This document shows positions 10,030 to 21,849 of a DNA stretch of 64,000 nt, in pieces (the first letter of the stretch is position 1; every line of letters starts with the position of its first letter). A program made the position numbers and the translations under genes. The notes under the pieces were generated by a model. The model was not told the origin of the DNA. It worked only from the letters and a program-made list of their open reading frames with translations, and ran no database searches. The DNA comes from Nicotiana tabacum. Taxonomy: Eukaryota > Streptophyta > Magnoliopsida > Solanales > Solanaceae. The stretch covers positions 34,390,758-34,454,757 of the forward strand of contig NC_134080.1 in NCBI RefSeq assembly GCF_000715075.1, in the 5' to 3' direction.

Positions 10030-10850
10030 GTCGCCCTAATTGGTTCCCAGTTTGCCTTCCCGTGGGTCCTTGCTTGATTGTGTTTTGGCTTTGCGTACAT
10101 AGTCCCTGACTTTGAGTGGATTGATTTTGGCTTTTTGGTTGTAGTACCGTTTTGCCTGTTGTTTTTGAGCTACCATTCTTATGTAGGCCATGTCTCTCTG
10201 CTTTTCGGCTTCGTCGAGGTATTGCCTTCTGCTTTCATTATTGCTTGGCCCCCTTCGTTTGAATACCTTAGACTTGGTTCACCGACTTCGACCGGTATTA
10301 CTGCATCAGTCCCATAAACTAGTAAATATGGTGTTTCTCTTGTGCTTGTTTTTGGCGTCGTGCGGTATGCCCATAGCACTTTCGGCAGTAATTCCGGCCA
10401 CAATCCCTTAGCATTCTCGAGCTTCTTTATCATGATGTTCAATATTGTTTTGTTGGAGGACTCCGCCTGACCGTTTCCCGCAAGATGATATGGTGTGGAG
10501 AGTATTCTTTGATGTGCCATTTTTCGAAGAACTCGACAGTCTTTTTCCCAGTTAACTGGGTCCGTTGTCACAAATGGTCTCTTTGGGGATATCGAAGTAG
10601 CATATAATGTTTCTCCATATGAATGTGATTACTTCTTGTTCGCGTATTTGGGCGAAGCACCTGCTTCTACCCACTTGGAGAAATAGTCAGTTGAAACTAA
10701 AAGAAATCGTACATTACCTTGTCCCGCTAAGAGGGGTCCGACGATGTCCATTCCCCATTTGATAAAAGGCCAGGGCGAGGTGACTGAGTGGAGTGTTCGC
10801 CCGCTTGGTGAATCATGAGGGCATATTTTTGGCATTGCTCGCACCTTCTA
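10030..10850 (-). pseudogene. Integrase, Tat-type Ty3/gypsy, remnant
   Basis: Two reverse-strand blocks are clear. Bases 10629-10844 encode the start of the catalytic core (WPFIKWGMDIVGPL, then RFLLVSTDYFSKWVEA, with the first catalytic Asp). Bases 10179-10571 encode TPYHLAGNGQAES with the catalytic Glu, then LWAYRTTPKTSTRETPYLLVYG. The part between them, with the second Asp, is shifted out of frame. Integrase inserts element cDNA into the chromosome; this copy is broken. It continues from the RNase H fragment to the right in the expected pol order, on the same strand as the LTR at 4839-5665. Confidence 0.85.
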
Positions 10851-11001
10851 ACAAAGTCGGCGGCCTTATTTTTCATCTTGGGTCAATAGTATCCTGCTCA
10901 GAGGCATCTGATGAGAGCTCAATTGCCGGTGTGAGCTCCGCAATGGCCTTTGTGTACTTCATCGAGGACGCGTAGCATTTGATTAGGTCCTAAGCACTTT
11001 G

Positions 11002-11466
11002 CTAGGGGACCGCCAAACATTCTTTTCTACAAGTTGTTATTGACAATGTTGTACACGGCCACCTGCATTTGATGCTTCTTGGCTTCTTTTTTATCAGGTG
11101 GCAACACTCTATCCTGCAAGTATGAATAATACGATTGCGCCAGTCCCAAGTCAGGTTTATAGTTCGTACCTCGATCTGATCTATTGATGAATGGAGGAGA
11201 GTGACCATGTCCCCCTCTCTGGTTATACTTTTGGTGGCCGCTACCAGTTTAGCGAGGTTGTCTGCTTCGATGTTCTGCGCTCGGGGTATTTGATCGAGAT
11301 GGTATTCGTCGAACTCGGGTAATAGTTTGGAAATTTTGGACTGGTACTTCTGTAGTTGTTGCTCCTTAATTTAGAAAGTCTCTGTAACTTGGTTGACGAC
11401 GAGTTGCAAGTTGATTCGAGGATTACTCGACATGCTCTGTACTTAAGTGCCAACTTTAACCCTACA
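11002..11466 (-). pseudogene. RNase H domain fragment, Tat-type pol
   Basis: The reverse strand encodes IVGLKLALKYRACRVILES at its right edge, the middle of an RNase H domain of the second, archaeal-like type found in Tat/Ogre pol. Frameshifted remains of the linker to integrase follow (for example DMVTLLHSSIDQIEV-like, 11150-11208). The domain begins abruptly. The reverse transcriptase that should precede it is missing, and the frame abuts the truncated gene copy 2 at about 11466-11469. Confidence 0.75.
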
Positions 11467-11468
11467 AT

Positions 11469-13905
11469 CACAATCGTTCCTTCTCAGCCTCAAGAGCGGC
11501 AACTTGCTCACTTAGGCTCAAGAAATCTTTCTCAAGCCCACCAATTCTCTTATCAAGTTGCGCCTCCCTTAGCGCGGTCGTTTCCGCATCAGTTGCACGT
11601 TCAAACCTGAGGACGCGGGTAGAGTCCTCTAATGTCGCTACCTTTGCCAAAGCCGCTACCCGGTCCTCCTCGGTCCCCTCCAACTCTGATGCTTTCATAA
11701 TCAACTCACCACTTGAGCCAGCAACTCTAATTGAGCTTTTCTCAAGCTCGGCTCGCAGAGACGCCACCTGTGCTTGAAGTTCGACACAATCGGCCACGAC
11801 CCCCTTGCTCACTTCAAGCTCATCATCCTTGGCCCTAAGCAACCCCTAGAGCTCACTACATCTGCCAATAGTTCTCACAAGCTCCCCGTCCTTCTAGTCC
11901 AACTCCTCCCTAAGAGATTCGAGGTTACTACCTACTCTTAACCGTGCACGCATCTCGCGGTATTTATCACGATACCGGAGGTACTTTGAAACCATTTTCT
12001 GAAAAACAACCTTCCGCTTCTCCTCCAGACGGGCGCTCTCGATCTCCAAAATGAAAGTATGAAAAAGAAGGGAGAGGAAAAAGAAAAAGAAAAAAAACAT
12101 AAAGAAAAAGAAAGAGCCAAAAATCAGTAAAGATAGAAAGAGGAAAAGGACGCGAAATGCTGAAATAATGAGGAAGAAAACTCACCCTCAGAACCATCGG
12201 GCATATACCCAGTGACAAGTCGAAATTCTTGAGCACCTAAAGAGTCTGTTATCGATAGCAGAGCAAAGTGGGGCAAAGGAAGGGACCATGCTCACCGTAT
12301 CCTCCATCAAATCACAATCCAAAGGGATTACGATCGAGCGAGAGGATCCATCCGTTCTTATGTCCACCCAGGTAAGCCCTTTGTTGAATATTCTCACCTC
12401 TTCAGGATCGACATCAGATCCGAATTCGTAATCATCTACGACCACTCTTTTTGCCCTCTTCTCAGCCGAAGAGGGAACGTTGGCCTTGCCTGACGTTGAT
12501 GGGTCACTCCTCGGAATGATCACATCCGCTTTTGGTCGCTCCCCTTCATCCACGGAGGTGATCTCTACGTCCGAAGGAAGCACAGTCTCTACTTCCAAAT
12601 CCATACCGCCCCCCAGCTCGGTCATGGTCAGCTCGGGGTTCAACCTCGCAGGTTCCTCATCCTCGATCGCTCCTCTATCAACCTCTATCCTTCGCCTTTT
12701 CAGCAGAGCTTATTCGTTTTTCCCTAGTCTGAATCATCCACCAAATGAAATACTGTAGAAGGCGAAATCTCCGGTAACGGGGCAGCAGCTTGGCGGCTAG
12801 GGTCCGAGGGGTGACAGTGGTCTTAGTAGGCTCGCTTGCAGCCACAACAAGTATATGCCCGATAGAAATACTTGACTTACGAAAATCAAGAGTGGGAGCC
12901 CTTTCCCTCTTCGAAGCCCTTTGACCTACTAACAAATAAAGACAAGTAAAAACAAAAGGAAATAAAGGACGATATGAAGGTCAAATATACTAAGATCAAA
13001 GCAAAGTGACTTACCGGCCACAGGTCTGCGCCCAAACCTCTCATTAAACTACATCCATTCACGAATCCCCTCCGTATAAGGCAAAATATAACCCACCCAG
13101 TCGCTCATGTCGGTGACTAGCGAAGGAGGTTCCCTCTCGGATACAAAAAAAAAGAAAAATAAAAGAGGGAGAATGATCAGATCGCCAAAAAGAAACGATA
13201 AACAACAATTTGGGAGAAACACTTACGAGCAAAGTTCCACTCCTCGGGGAATCCGCTAGGGTTTGACACAACATGCTTCGTCCTCACGTATAAGAATATG
13301 GCCCAAAAGCGGTGATTCGTTTTATCGTCTATCTTCGACACCAATTCCTTTGTCCTACGGTGGTGAAGGTGTATCATCGTACCCCTGTAAAAACTTGGGA
13401 CGAAGAGGTGAAGCAGATGATGAAGAGAAATCCCCTAGTTGGCCAGCTCCGCATACTTGATAAGCATAAGGAAAAGCTTGTATATGTACAGGGAGAGCTG
13501 AGTCGGACATACACCATAGTAACGGCAAAAGTTTTCCGCCAAGGAAGGAAGAGGAAGTGTATAGCCAAAAACAAATGGGTACGCATAGAATGCGTAGTAC
13601 ACGGAGCGATGTATCTGCACTACATCGCTACCAGTAGGAATGAGTTCGACATGGTCCAAAATTCGCCATTTAGCCCTAAAAGCAACAAGCACCGCCGCAT
13701 CTATCTCAGAAACGACGGGCTCAGGATCGTCATCAGGTCGGTTCATGAAGTTTGATCTTACCCTCCCCGAATGTGGAATTATCTCATCCACAGTGGGGAA
13801 ATTCTCATCTTCTACCATGGTTGTTCCTTCTTCATTAGAAGGTATGTCCCCAGCCAACGCTATAGGATCATTGGCTCCCTCAAGATTAGACGATGCACTA
13901 GCCAT
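11469..13905 (-). pseudogene. PF04195-like retroelement gene, copy 2, truncated
   Basis: A reverse-strand homologue of the gene at 5992-8709. ATG at 13903-13905 (MASASSNLEGANDPIALAGD). The first exon runs open to about 13435 through the YAFYAYPFVFGYTLPLPSL and FCRYYGVCPTQLS blocks, then the same three introns are retained at equivalent places. The acceptor of the third intron reads TTTTGG instead of TTTTAG near 12050. The coiled coil ends in ALEAEKERL at 11468, where sequence switches to pol RNase H, so the acidic tail is lost. A TATA box lies at 14073-14081. The copy joined to it by duplication is at 17109-19173. Confidence 0.65.
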
Positions 13906-14189
13906 TTTTCTGATTATGTGTATGAAAAGGAAATACAAAGGTGAAAGATATGACAATGAGGTTTTAAAAGCTTAAGAAAATGCAGGTGCAAGAAATTTAA
14001 AGAAGAAGAAAGAGAAGCTTGGGGTTTCAAAAGCTTAAGAAATGCAGCAGCTCAAGTAAGGAATGTCCATCCCTATTTATATGAATACGGCACCCTGATC
14101 AAGAAAGACAAACACTGCCTCATTAGTTTCGAAACAGAAGAAGTGCGGGAAATAACGTAACGTATTGGGAACATGCGCCATTCAAGTAC

Positions 14190-15181
14190 ATATAGTATGT
14201 ATTAAAAATGTTCTTCCATGATGATTACTTTCAATTTTTGCAAATTAAAACTATTACAGGAAACTCCCAAAAAGGATTATTTTTAAGGCCATGGAAGAGT
14301 ATGCAAAGGTTCTCCTCCATCACTTCAAGTGGCTAAGGGTGTGAATTATTTATTTTGGTAAACTTCTTTCTATCCCTCAAGGCCTCAACATGTTGTTCTC
14401 CACTTTTTTTGGGTATAAGTTACTTTTCTCCATGTTTATGTTTATCATTATGGTTATTGAGGGTAAGACTTAGCTCTTTTTGCGTTAAGTTTCTTGAATC
14501 AACTGGTGTGCTTGCTTTTGTGCTTTTAATTTATTTCATCACTTTCAAGCTGTAGTTACAACTTACAAGTTAAAGCTTAGCTATTTTCTTTTTAATATTA
14601 TGGAACATATGGTGACCATGTCCAGCGTGCAAAAACTTTCCTCTTTTTTAGAGAAGGTAGCATTCTAATGCATGATCAATGAGATCTTATATTTATTGAA
14701 AGTTCTAGCTTTGATATTGCCTATTATTTGTGATTACAGAAGTTGCTTTAATTTCTGCTTGGCTAGACATGTGGCGTGATTTTTGATACAATAGCATGTA
14801 GTAGTATTTATACTTTTGAAATTATGTACTTCATAAATTGTACTATTGTTAGGTATTGAGTTTTATTTGTGAATTAAAGTACAATAACTCTTTAGAACGT
14901 TGTATTATTACCATGAGATATTCTTTCATTCTATGAGTTTATCTACTAAGATTGCGGACAAATAAAATAAGTAATCAAGGATAGTTTGCATGTTTATTGT
15001 AGAACGGTAATTGGTAATTATGACATGGTATAACATTTTTTATTTTCTTTTTTATACTTCTTTGAAAATTAGATATATTGTACTACAAATGCTCCTTAAA
15101 AAAAGTACAATTTATACAAAAGCAGTGACAGGAACAAATCAAAATTTTGAGAAAGAAAAATATATTACCTAGGTTGAGTAC
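14190..15181. repeat. Original 5' flank of the Athila insertion, copy A
   Basis: Nearly identical to 20858-21849. It ends with AGTAC at 15177-15181, the target-site sequence of the Athila element. It is AT-rich; I see no gene in it. Confidence 0.75.
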
Positions 15182-16682
15182 TGATAACTAGGGATTCTAG
15201 TTCATTTTACACTCCTTTTTACTTGATTTTTGATTAAAAATGTATACAATTAGTCCCAAAGCCTTATATGGTGTACTTGTTTGCAGGATCTGGTCAAAAA
15301 AATGATAAGTAGTCAAAACCAGCTCAAAAAAGAGTGAAACGTGCACAAGTACCAAGAATAAGTCAAGGCACTACTGCAGCATAAAATCAACTACAGCTAC
15401 ATCAGACCCACCGTGGCCACAGACCAATTAGTGTGGTCCGCAGTGGAGGAGTTCAGAGAGGTGCACTTTCGGAGCTTCAAGAAGTGCAGTAGCGGAGGAT
15501 TTTTCACGGCCGCAATCCATTTTATGCAGTCCGTATAGAGGGAATTTAGAGAGTTGGGAGTTTGGGCGATTGAAGCCAGCGCGGTCCGCGGAGCATTTTG
15601 TGCAGACCGCAATGAAGCCACTGCGACGGCCGCGGTGGCCAGATTTAGAGAATGACAAGTCAAGCCAAAAGCCTCATTGCGGTCCGCGGTACATTTTATG
15701 TGGACCGCAGTACCTCCGTCAAGGGTATTTTGGTCCAGAAAATTTGGCCTAGTATAAATACTTTCTTTTCACATTTTTAGGGTATTTTTTGTAATCAGTT
15801 AGAGTCCAGAGCACGTGAACGACTTTTTTGTTCTATTTTGAGTAATATGTAGCTAGATTAACACTGAATCTTCAATCTCTTAATTTGTAGTCATAATTTA
15901 TGGGTTATTCTTCATCTAATTTTCTGATTTCTTCCATTATTATGAGTAGCTAGACCCATTAGTTAGGGTTGTGACTCAACCCTATAGTGGGTATTTGATG
16001 GGTCTTTTGTTCAAAGGCTTAGATGTTTATGGGTAGTTGATATTTGCACTGAATTGTATTTTCTATCTTGAATTAGTGTTGCAAACACTAATTTGTGCCT
16101 ATTTGACTTGGGCTCTTCTTGAGAAAGAGAGCTTGAGTCTAGGAAAATCAGTTCAATAAGGAATTGGGGTGTAATCAAGAGATTGATAGCCCCAATTAAA
16201 GGGTTAAACCTAGAGATAGTAATACCCGACTTGAGTCTATATTGCATGCACAAATTTGACACCTAATTGGTCTTGAGAAAGTCAATTAGGCCAAAGTCAC
16301 TCAAGATACCGAGAGGTATAAAGTGAGTAGTTCCGTGCATTGGCTATATCGCAATCCCCAACATAACATCTTTGCCTTAGGCTTTAGAACCCATCAAGTA
16401 TTCACATAGGAGAAAATCACTTCCCTAGTGCCTGTATAACTATTTAGAAAACCTTACAAGTATTCTCTCTTAGTCTCATTTAGCATACTATTAGCATAAA
16501 ATTAGAAGTAACAAACAACAATTATGATTGGAAGTGTAATTAAAAGCACTATGCACTACTAGTTTAGATAGGAATCCAATTTCCAATTCTAGCTCCATGT
16601 GGATTCGATCCTGCCCATCTCGGGTAAAAGCTGCTTTGACCGCTCTCACCACTTTGTGGTGGTGTAGGGTTGGCACCGATCA
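15182..16682 (+). repeat. Athila-type 5' LTR, duplicated copy A
   Basis: A 1501-bp LTR starting TGATAACTAGGG and ending GGCACCGATCA, followed by a primer site. It matches the LTRs at 21850-23351 and 43483-45022. A TATA box (TATAAATA) lies at 15753-15760. The segment 15415-15730 holds repeated GC-rich words of the type GCGGTCCGC and its variants. Confidence 0.9.
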
Positions 16683-16687
16683 CTTTT

Positions 16688-16705
16688 TGGCACCATTGCT
16701 GGGGA
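16688..16705 (+). promoter_or_regulatory. Primer binding site, tRNA-Asp-like (copy A)
   Basis: TGGCACCATTGCTGGGGA lies 5 bp after the LTR end. It is a diverged form of TGGCGCCGTTGCCGGGGA, the complement of the plant tRNA-Asp(GTC) 3' end used by Athila elements. Confidence 0.75.
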
Positions 16706-16789
16706 GCTAACGGTTTTGGCTATCTATCCAAATAGTTTTGTGTACTGTTTTTCTTTCCTTTTGTGTTACTAATTTGTGTATGTTGCAAA

Positions 16790-17108
16790 CTTAGGTACAA
16801 AATTGCGGCAAACAACGCACCTCTTAGAGACCTTCCACTGAGGGAGGAGGTATATGACAGTATTGATGATGAGGTTCCTATAGTACCTCAAGGACAAAGG
16901 AGAGGCCGTTAGGCCAATGATAATGTTCCAGACCCTCTCCCGCCACCTCCAAGAGTGGCTCCTTGAGTGCTTCCCAACCTAGGATATGCTAGTGCAATTG
17001 TCCCACCCCGGATCCGGGCGGGCAATTTTCAAATTACAAATGTGATGCTTACAAACATCTTAAGGGCTTCGTGGATACCTGCTGGGGGAGCAAGCAAACA
17101 AATGTGTC
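16790..17108 (+). pseudogene. Athila gag N-terminal fragment, cut by the duplication joint
   Basis: Encodes KIAANNAPLRDLPLREEV and onward to GGASKQMC, the same gag start as in unit B. It is cut at 17108, where sequence jumps into the coiled-coil part of gene copy 3. A TAG at 16910-16912 replaces the CAG that unit B has at 23579-23581, and a second stop follows after PPPPRVAP in both units. It has no product of its own. Confidence 0.75.
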
Positions 17109-19173
17109 GAGCTCACTACATCTGCCAATAGTTCGCACAAGCTCCTCGTCCTTCTAGTCCAACTCCTCCCTAAGAGATTGGAGGTTACCACCTACTCTTA
17201 ACCGTGCACGCATCTCGCGGTATTTATCACGATACCGGAGGTACTTTGAAACCATTTTCTGAAAAAACAACCTTTCGCTTCTCGTCCAGACGGGCGCTCT
17301 CGATCTCTAAAATGAAAGTATGAAAAAGAATGGAGAGGAAAAAGAAAAAGAAAAAAAACATAAAGAAAAAAGAAAGAGCCAAAAATCAATAAAGATAGAA
17401 AGAGGAAAAAGACGCGAAATGCAGAAATAATGAGGAAGGAAACTCACCCTCAAAGCCATCGGGCATATACCCAGTGACATGTCGAAATCCTTGAGAACCT
17501 AAAGAGTCCTGTTATCGATGGCAGAGCAAAGTGGGGCAAAGTAAGGGACCATGCTCACCGTATCCTCCATCAAATCACAATCCAAAGGGATTACGATCGA
17601 GCGAGAGGATCCATCCGTTCTTATGTCCACCCAGGTAAGCCCTTTGTTGAATATTCTCACCTCTTCAGGATCGACATCAGATCCGAATTCGTAATCATCT
17701 ACGACCACTCTTTTTGCCCTCTTCTCAGCCAAAGAGGGAACGATGGCCTTCCCTAACGTTGATGGGTCACTCCTCGGAATGATCACATCCGCTTTTGGTC
17801 GCTCCCCTTCATCCACGGAGGTGATCTCTACGTCCGAAGGAAGCACGGTCTCTACTTCCAAATCCATACCGTCCCCCAGCTCGGTCATGGTCAGCTCGGG
17901 GTTCAACCCCGCAGGTTCCTCATCCTCGATCGCTCCTCTATCCTTCGCCTTTTCAGTAGAGCTTATTCGTTTTTTCCCTAGTCTGACTCATCCACCAAAT
18001 GAAACATTGCAGAAGGCGGAATCTCCGCTAATGGGGCAGCAGCTTGGCGGCTAGGCCCACTCGAGGCTAGGGTCCGAGGGGTGACAGTGGTCTTAGTAGG
18101 CTCGCTTGCAGCCACAACAAGTATATGACTGATCGAAGTACTTGACTTGCGAAAAGCAAGAGTAGGAGCCATTTCCCTCTTCGAAGCCCTTCGACCTACT
18201 AACAAATAAAGACAAGTAAAAACAAAAGTAAATAAAGGACGATATGAAGGTCAAAATTACTAAGATCAAAGCAAAGTGACTTACCGACCACAGCTCTGCG
18301 CCCAAACCTCTCATTAAACTACGGCCACTCACGAATCCCCTCAGTATGTGGCAAAATATAACCCACCCAGTCGCTCATATCGGTGACTAGCGAAGGAGGG
18401 TCCCTCTCGGCTACAAAAAAAAAGAAAAAAAAAGAGGGAGAATGATCAGATCGCCAAAATGAAACGATAAACAACCATTTGGGAGAAACACTTACGAGGA
18501 AAGTTCCACTCCTCGGGGAATCCGCTAGGGTTCGACACAACATGCTCCATCCTCACGTATAAGAATGTGGCCCAAAAGCGGTGATTAGTTTTATCGTCTA
18601 TCTTCACCACCAATCCCTTTGTCCTACGGTGGTGAAGGTGTATCATCATACCCCTGTGAAAACTTGGGACAAAGAGGTGAAGCAGATGATGAAGAGAAAT
18701 CCCCTAGTTGGCCAGCTCCACGTACTTGATAAGCATAAGGAAAAGCTTGTATATGTACAGGGAGAGCTGAGCCGGACATATACATAGTAACGGTAGAAGT
18801 CTTCCACTAAGGAAGGAAGAGGAAGTGTATAGCCAAAAACAAACGGGTACGCATAGAATGCGTAGTACACGGGGCGATGTATCTGCACTACATCGCTACC
18901 AGCAGGAATGAGTTCAACATGGTCCGAAATTCGCCATTTAGCCCTAAAAGCAACAAGCGCCGCCGTATCTATCTTAGAAATGATGGGCTCAGGATCGTCA
19001 TCAAGACGGTTCATGAAGTCTGATCTGACCCTCCCCGAATGTGGAATTATCTCATCCGCAATGGGGAAATTCTCATCTTCTACCATGGTTGTTCCTTCTT
19101 CATTAGAAGGTATGTCCCCAGCCAACGCTATAGGATCATTGGCTCCCTCAAGATTAGACGATGCACTAGCCAT
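17109..19173 (-). pseudogene. PF04195-like retroelement gene, copy 3, truncated by the duplication joint
   Basis: Near-identical to copy 2. ATG at 19171-19173. The first exon is open for about 175 codons (ASASSNLEGANDPIALAG... to ...LLHLF-type block near 18640). The same introns are kept, and the third acceptor is intact here (TTTTAG). The gene is cut at 17109 within the coiled coil, where Athila gag of unit A abuts it. A TATA box is at 19339-19347. It sits directly downstream of an LTR and primer site read in the same direction, a gag-like position, unlike copy 1, which runs opposite to its LTR. Confidence 0.65.
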
Positions 19174-19459
19174 TTTTCTGATTATGTGTATGAAAAGGAA
19201 ATACAAAGGTGAAAGAGATGACAATGAGTTTAAAAGCTTAAGAAAATGCAGGTGCAAGAAATTTAAAGAAGAAGAAAGAGAAGCTTGGGGTTTCAAAAGC
19301 TTAAGAAATGCAGCAGCTCAAGTAAGGAATGTCCATCCCTATTTATATGAATACGGCACCCTCGAGAAAGACAAACACTGCCTCATTAGTTTCGAAACAG
19401 AAGAAGTGCGGGAAATAACGTAACGTATTGGGAACATGCGCCATTCAAGGCTAAAAAAT

Positions 19460-19483
19460 GTTCGATCCCCACAGACGGCGCCA
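19460..19483 (-). promoter_or_regulatory. Primer binding site of the Tat-type element
   Basis: On the reverse strand TGGCGCCGTCTGTGGGGATC lies 3 bp after the LTR end. The complement has the form of a tRNA 3' end: T-loop TTCGATC, a T-stem and acceptor strand, then CCA. The tRNA species was not identified. It proves the LTR at 19487-20316 is a 5' LTR on the reverse strand. Confidence 0.75.
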
Positions 19484-19486
19484 AAT

Positions 19487-20316
19487 TGTTTGACCAAAAA
19501 GTGTTAAGTATTTTTGTTAAACTAATTGAATAAAATAATAATGGGCAAATCCTAGTTAAATATAATAAATTCTAGATCTGAGATTAACAGACGTCAATTA
19601 TATAAAACCGCATTCAAGGCTATTAAATACCAAGGGGGTCTTTAATAATATTGTTATGAGTGAATGGCGGAATAATGGCAAGCAATAAATATGATAAATG
19701 TCAATAAACGTAAATAGAGAGAATGATTCACAATGAGGTAGGTGATTCTCTCTCTGACAATGATGTAAGTCAATCTAACGTGGGAATATAGAAAGCTTTC
19801 TCGGATCTGATGTAGGAAATCTTGGGACCAACAACAGATCGAATCTTGTAAAGACAATGTTTGTAGTTACTTGAGAGTCAACTTTTCTAGAGAGAGCTTA
19901 TCATATAGAATATTACATACCCTTCTCTTCTCTCTCTATTCCTACTTATATGGGACATTTTCCCCACTTAACTGAAAGTACAAGTGCAAAAAATATTCTT
20001 TAGATTATTCCTTTAGAATATCTTATTACTAAACTAGTTGTTTGGACCGGTATGAGTGCTCGACTTCGGCCTTAACTGCTCAGCTCGCCAATATGTTATT
20101 ACTTAAGCGTGAACTCGGCCTAATCATCTCTTAATTACCATCTCTTAGAAAAGATTACTCCAACAGATTTTGATCAATACAGTTAGTCCCTCCGCCCATC
20201 GGGGTTGTCTTTGAACGGGCTCGATGGGAGGACTTTGCGAGTTGCAATTTTGAGAAATCTAAGCTTGTCGGCCGAGGAGTGATCCTTTTATGGCGAGGTG
20301 ATGATGTGACACCTCA
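19487..20316 (-). repeat. 5' LTR of a reverse-strand Tat-type element (copy 3)
   Basis: An 830-bp LTR. Reverse-strand start TGAGGTGTCA, end GGTCAAACA, followed by the primer site at 19460-19483 and then gene copy 3. A reverse TATA box lies at 19945-19953. It is absent from unit A, where a deletion removed it together with the following 540 bp. Confidence 0.82.
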
Positions 20317-20857
20317 AGATCACTCATTAATGGTCCAGGAGAAAAGACAAGAAAATAGCACAGATATCCAACAAATTTTGAGAAGCAAACAAGAGGGATA
20401 AAGATGTAAGGGCATGTATAAGAGGAGATCTAAGTCAAGGAAGTAGCTTAATTTATTTGTTTTACTTTTTACTCGCTGTTTATGGACAATTGGTAATACA
20501 ATGTGTATTTGTTTGTCTTATTAAGAATTCTGATTCTCCCATTTTTAAGCCTAATTAGTCTTATTATTTATTGATGTGTCCATATAGCTAGGTACTAAAT
20601 CAACATATGCTATATCATCCATACTTTCTTATTGTTCTCAACCTGACAGTTTTATGCAATTTTATTAGAATATTTTTTAAGTTTGTATTTTATTTAGATA
20701 TTTTTGTAAAAGTACAAGTCATGGGTTGATCTTGCATGCTTGGCTGACGAATTTACTTGGTTACTTCTTGATAGTTGTTTCGTTTTCCTGTTAGTTCAGT
20801 ACATGAATGCACATAAGTTGTGAAGTTTGTGTATTTATCAATGGATTCTTTAACATA
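20317..20857. other. Unassigned sequence between the Tat-type LTR and the duplicated flank
   Basis: 541 bp of AT-rich sequence, present only in unit B. No ORF, repeat boundary or RNA gene was recognised. Confidence 0.4.
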
Positions 20858-21849
20858 CATATAGTATGTATTAAAAATGTTCTTCCATGATGATTACTTT
20901 CAATTTTTGCAAATTAAAACTATTACACGAAACCCCAAAAAAGGATTATTTTTAAGGCCATGGAAGAGTATGCAAAGGTTCTCCTCCATCACTTCAAGTG
21001 GCTAAGGGTGTGAATTATTTATTTTGGTAAACTTCTTTCTATCCCTCAAGGCCTCAACATGTTGTTCTCCACATTTTTTGGGTATAAGTTACTTTTCTCC
21101 ACGTTTATGTTTATCATTATGGTTATTGAGGGTAAGACTTAGCTCTTTTTGCGTTAAGTTTCTTGAATCAACTGGTGTGCTTGCTTTTGTGCTTTTAGTT
21201 TATTTCATCACTTTCAAGCTGTAGTTACAACTTACAAGTTAAAGCTTAGCTATTTTCTTTTTAATATTATGGAACATATGGTGACCATGTCCAGCGTGCA
21301 AAAACTTTCCTCTTTTTTAGAGAAGGTAGTATTCTAATGCATGATCGATGAGGTCTTATATTTATTGAAAGTTCTAGCTTTGATATTGCCTATTATTTGT
21401 GATTACAGAAGTTGCTTTAATTTCTGTTTGGCTGGACATGTGGCGTGATTTTTGATACAATAGCATGTAGTTGTATTTATACTTTTGAAATTATGTACTT
21501 CATAAATTGTACTATTGTTAGGTATTGAGTTTTATTTGTGAATTAAAGTACAATAACTCTTTAGAACTTGTATTATTACCATGAGATATTCTTTCATTCT
21601 ATGAGTTTATCTACTAAGATTGCGGACAAATAAAATAAGTAATCAAGGATAGTTTGCATGTTTATTGTAGAACGGTAATTGGTAATTATGACATGGTATA
21701 ACATTTTTTATTTTCTTTTTTATACTTCTTTGAAAATTAGATATATTGTACTACAAATGCTCCTTAAAAAAAGTACAATTTATACAAAAGCAGTGACAGG
21801 AACAAATCAAAATTTTGAGAAAGAAAAATATATTACCTAGGTTGAGTAC
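20858..21849. repeat. 5' flank of the Athila insertion, copy B
   Basis: Near-identical to 14190-15181. It ends with the target-site duplication AGTAC at 21845-21849. No gene is visible. Confidence 0.75.

Larger units (their letters stand above)
11850..17108. repeat. Tandem duplication, unit A
   Basis: Collinear with unit B (17109-23778): gene copy 2 from 11850 on, then a 1-kb flank, an Athila-type LTR and the gag start. It lacks the 1.4-kb block that unit B has at 19451-20857; here the gene leader (ending 14189, CCATTCAAG) joins straight to TACATATAGTATG. Identity to unit B is very high by eye, a few percent difference at most. Confidence 0.85.

Noticed and set aside
19460..19483. Sequence that looks like the 3' half of a tRNA gene ending in CCA
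   Set aside because: Only the T-loop and acceptor strand are present, and it directly abuts an LTR, so it is a primer binding site. Plant tRNA genes do not encode CCA.
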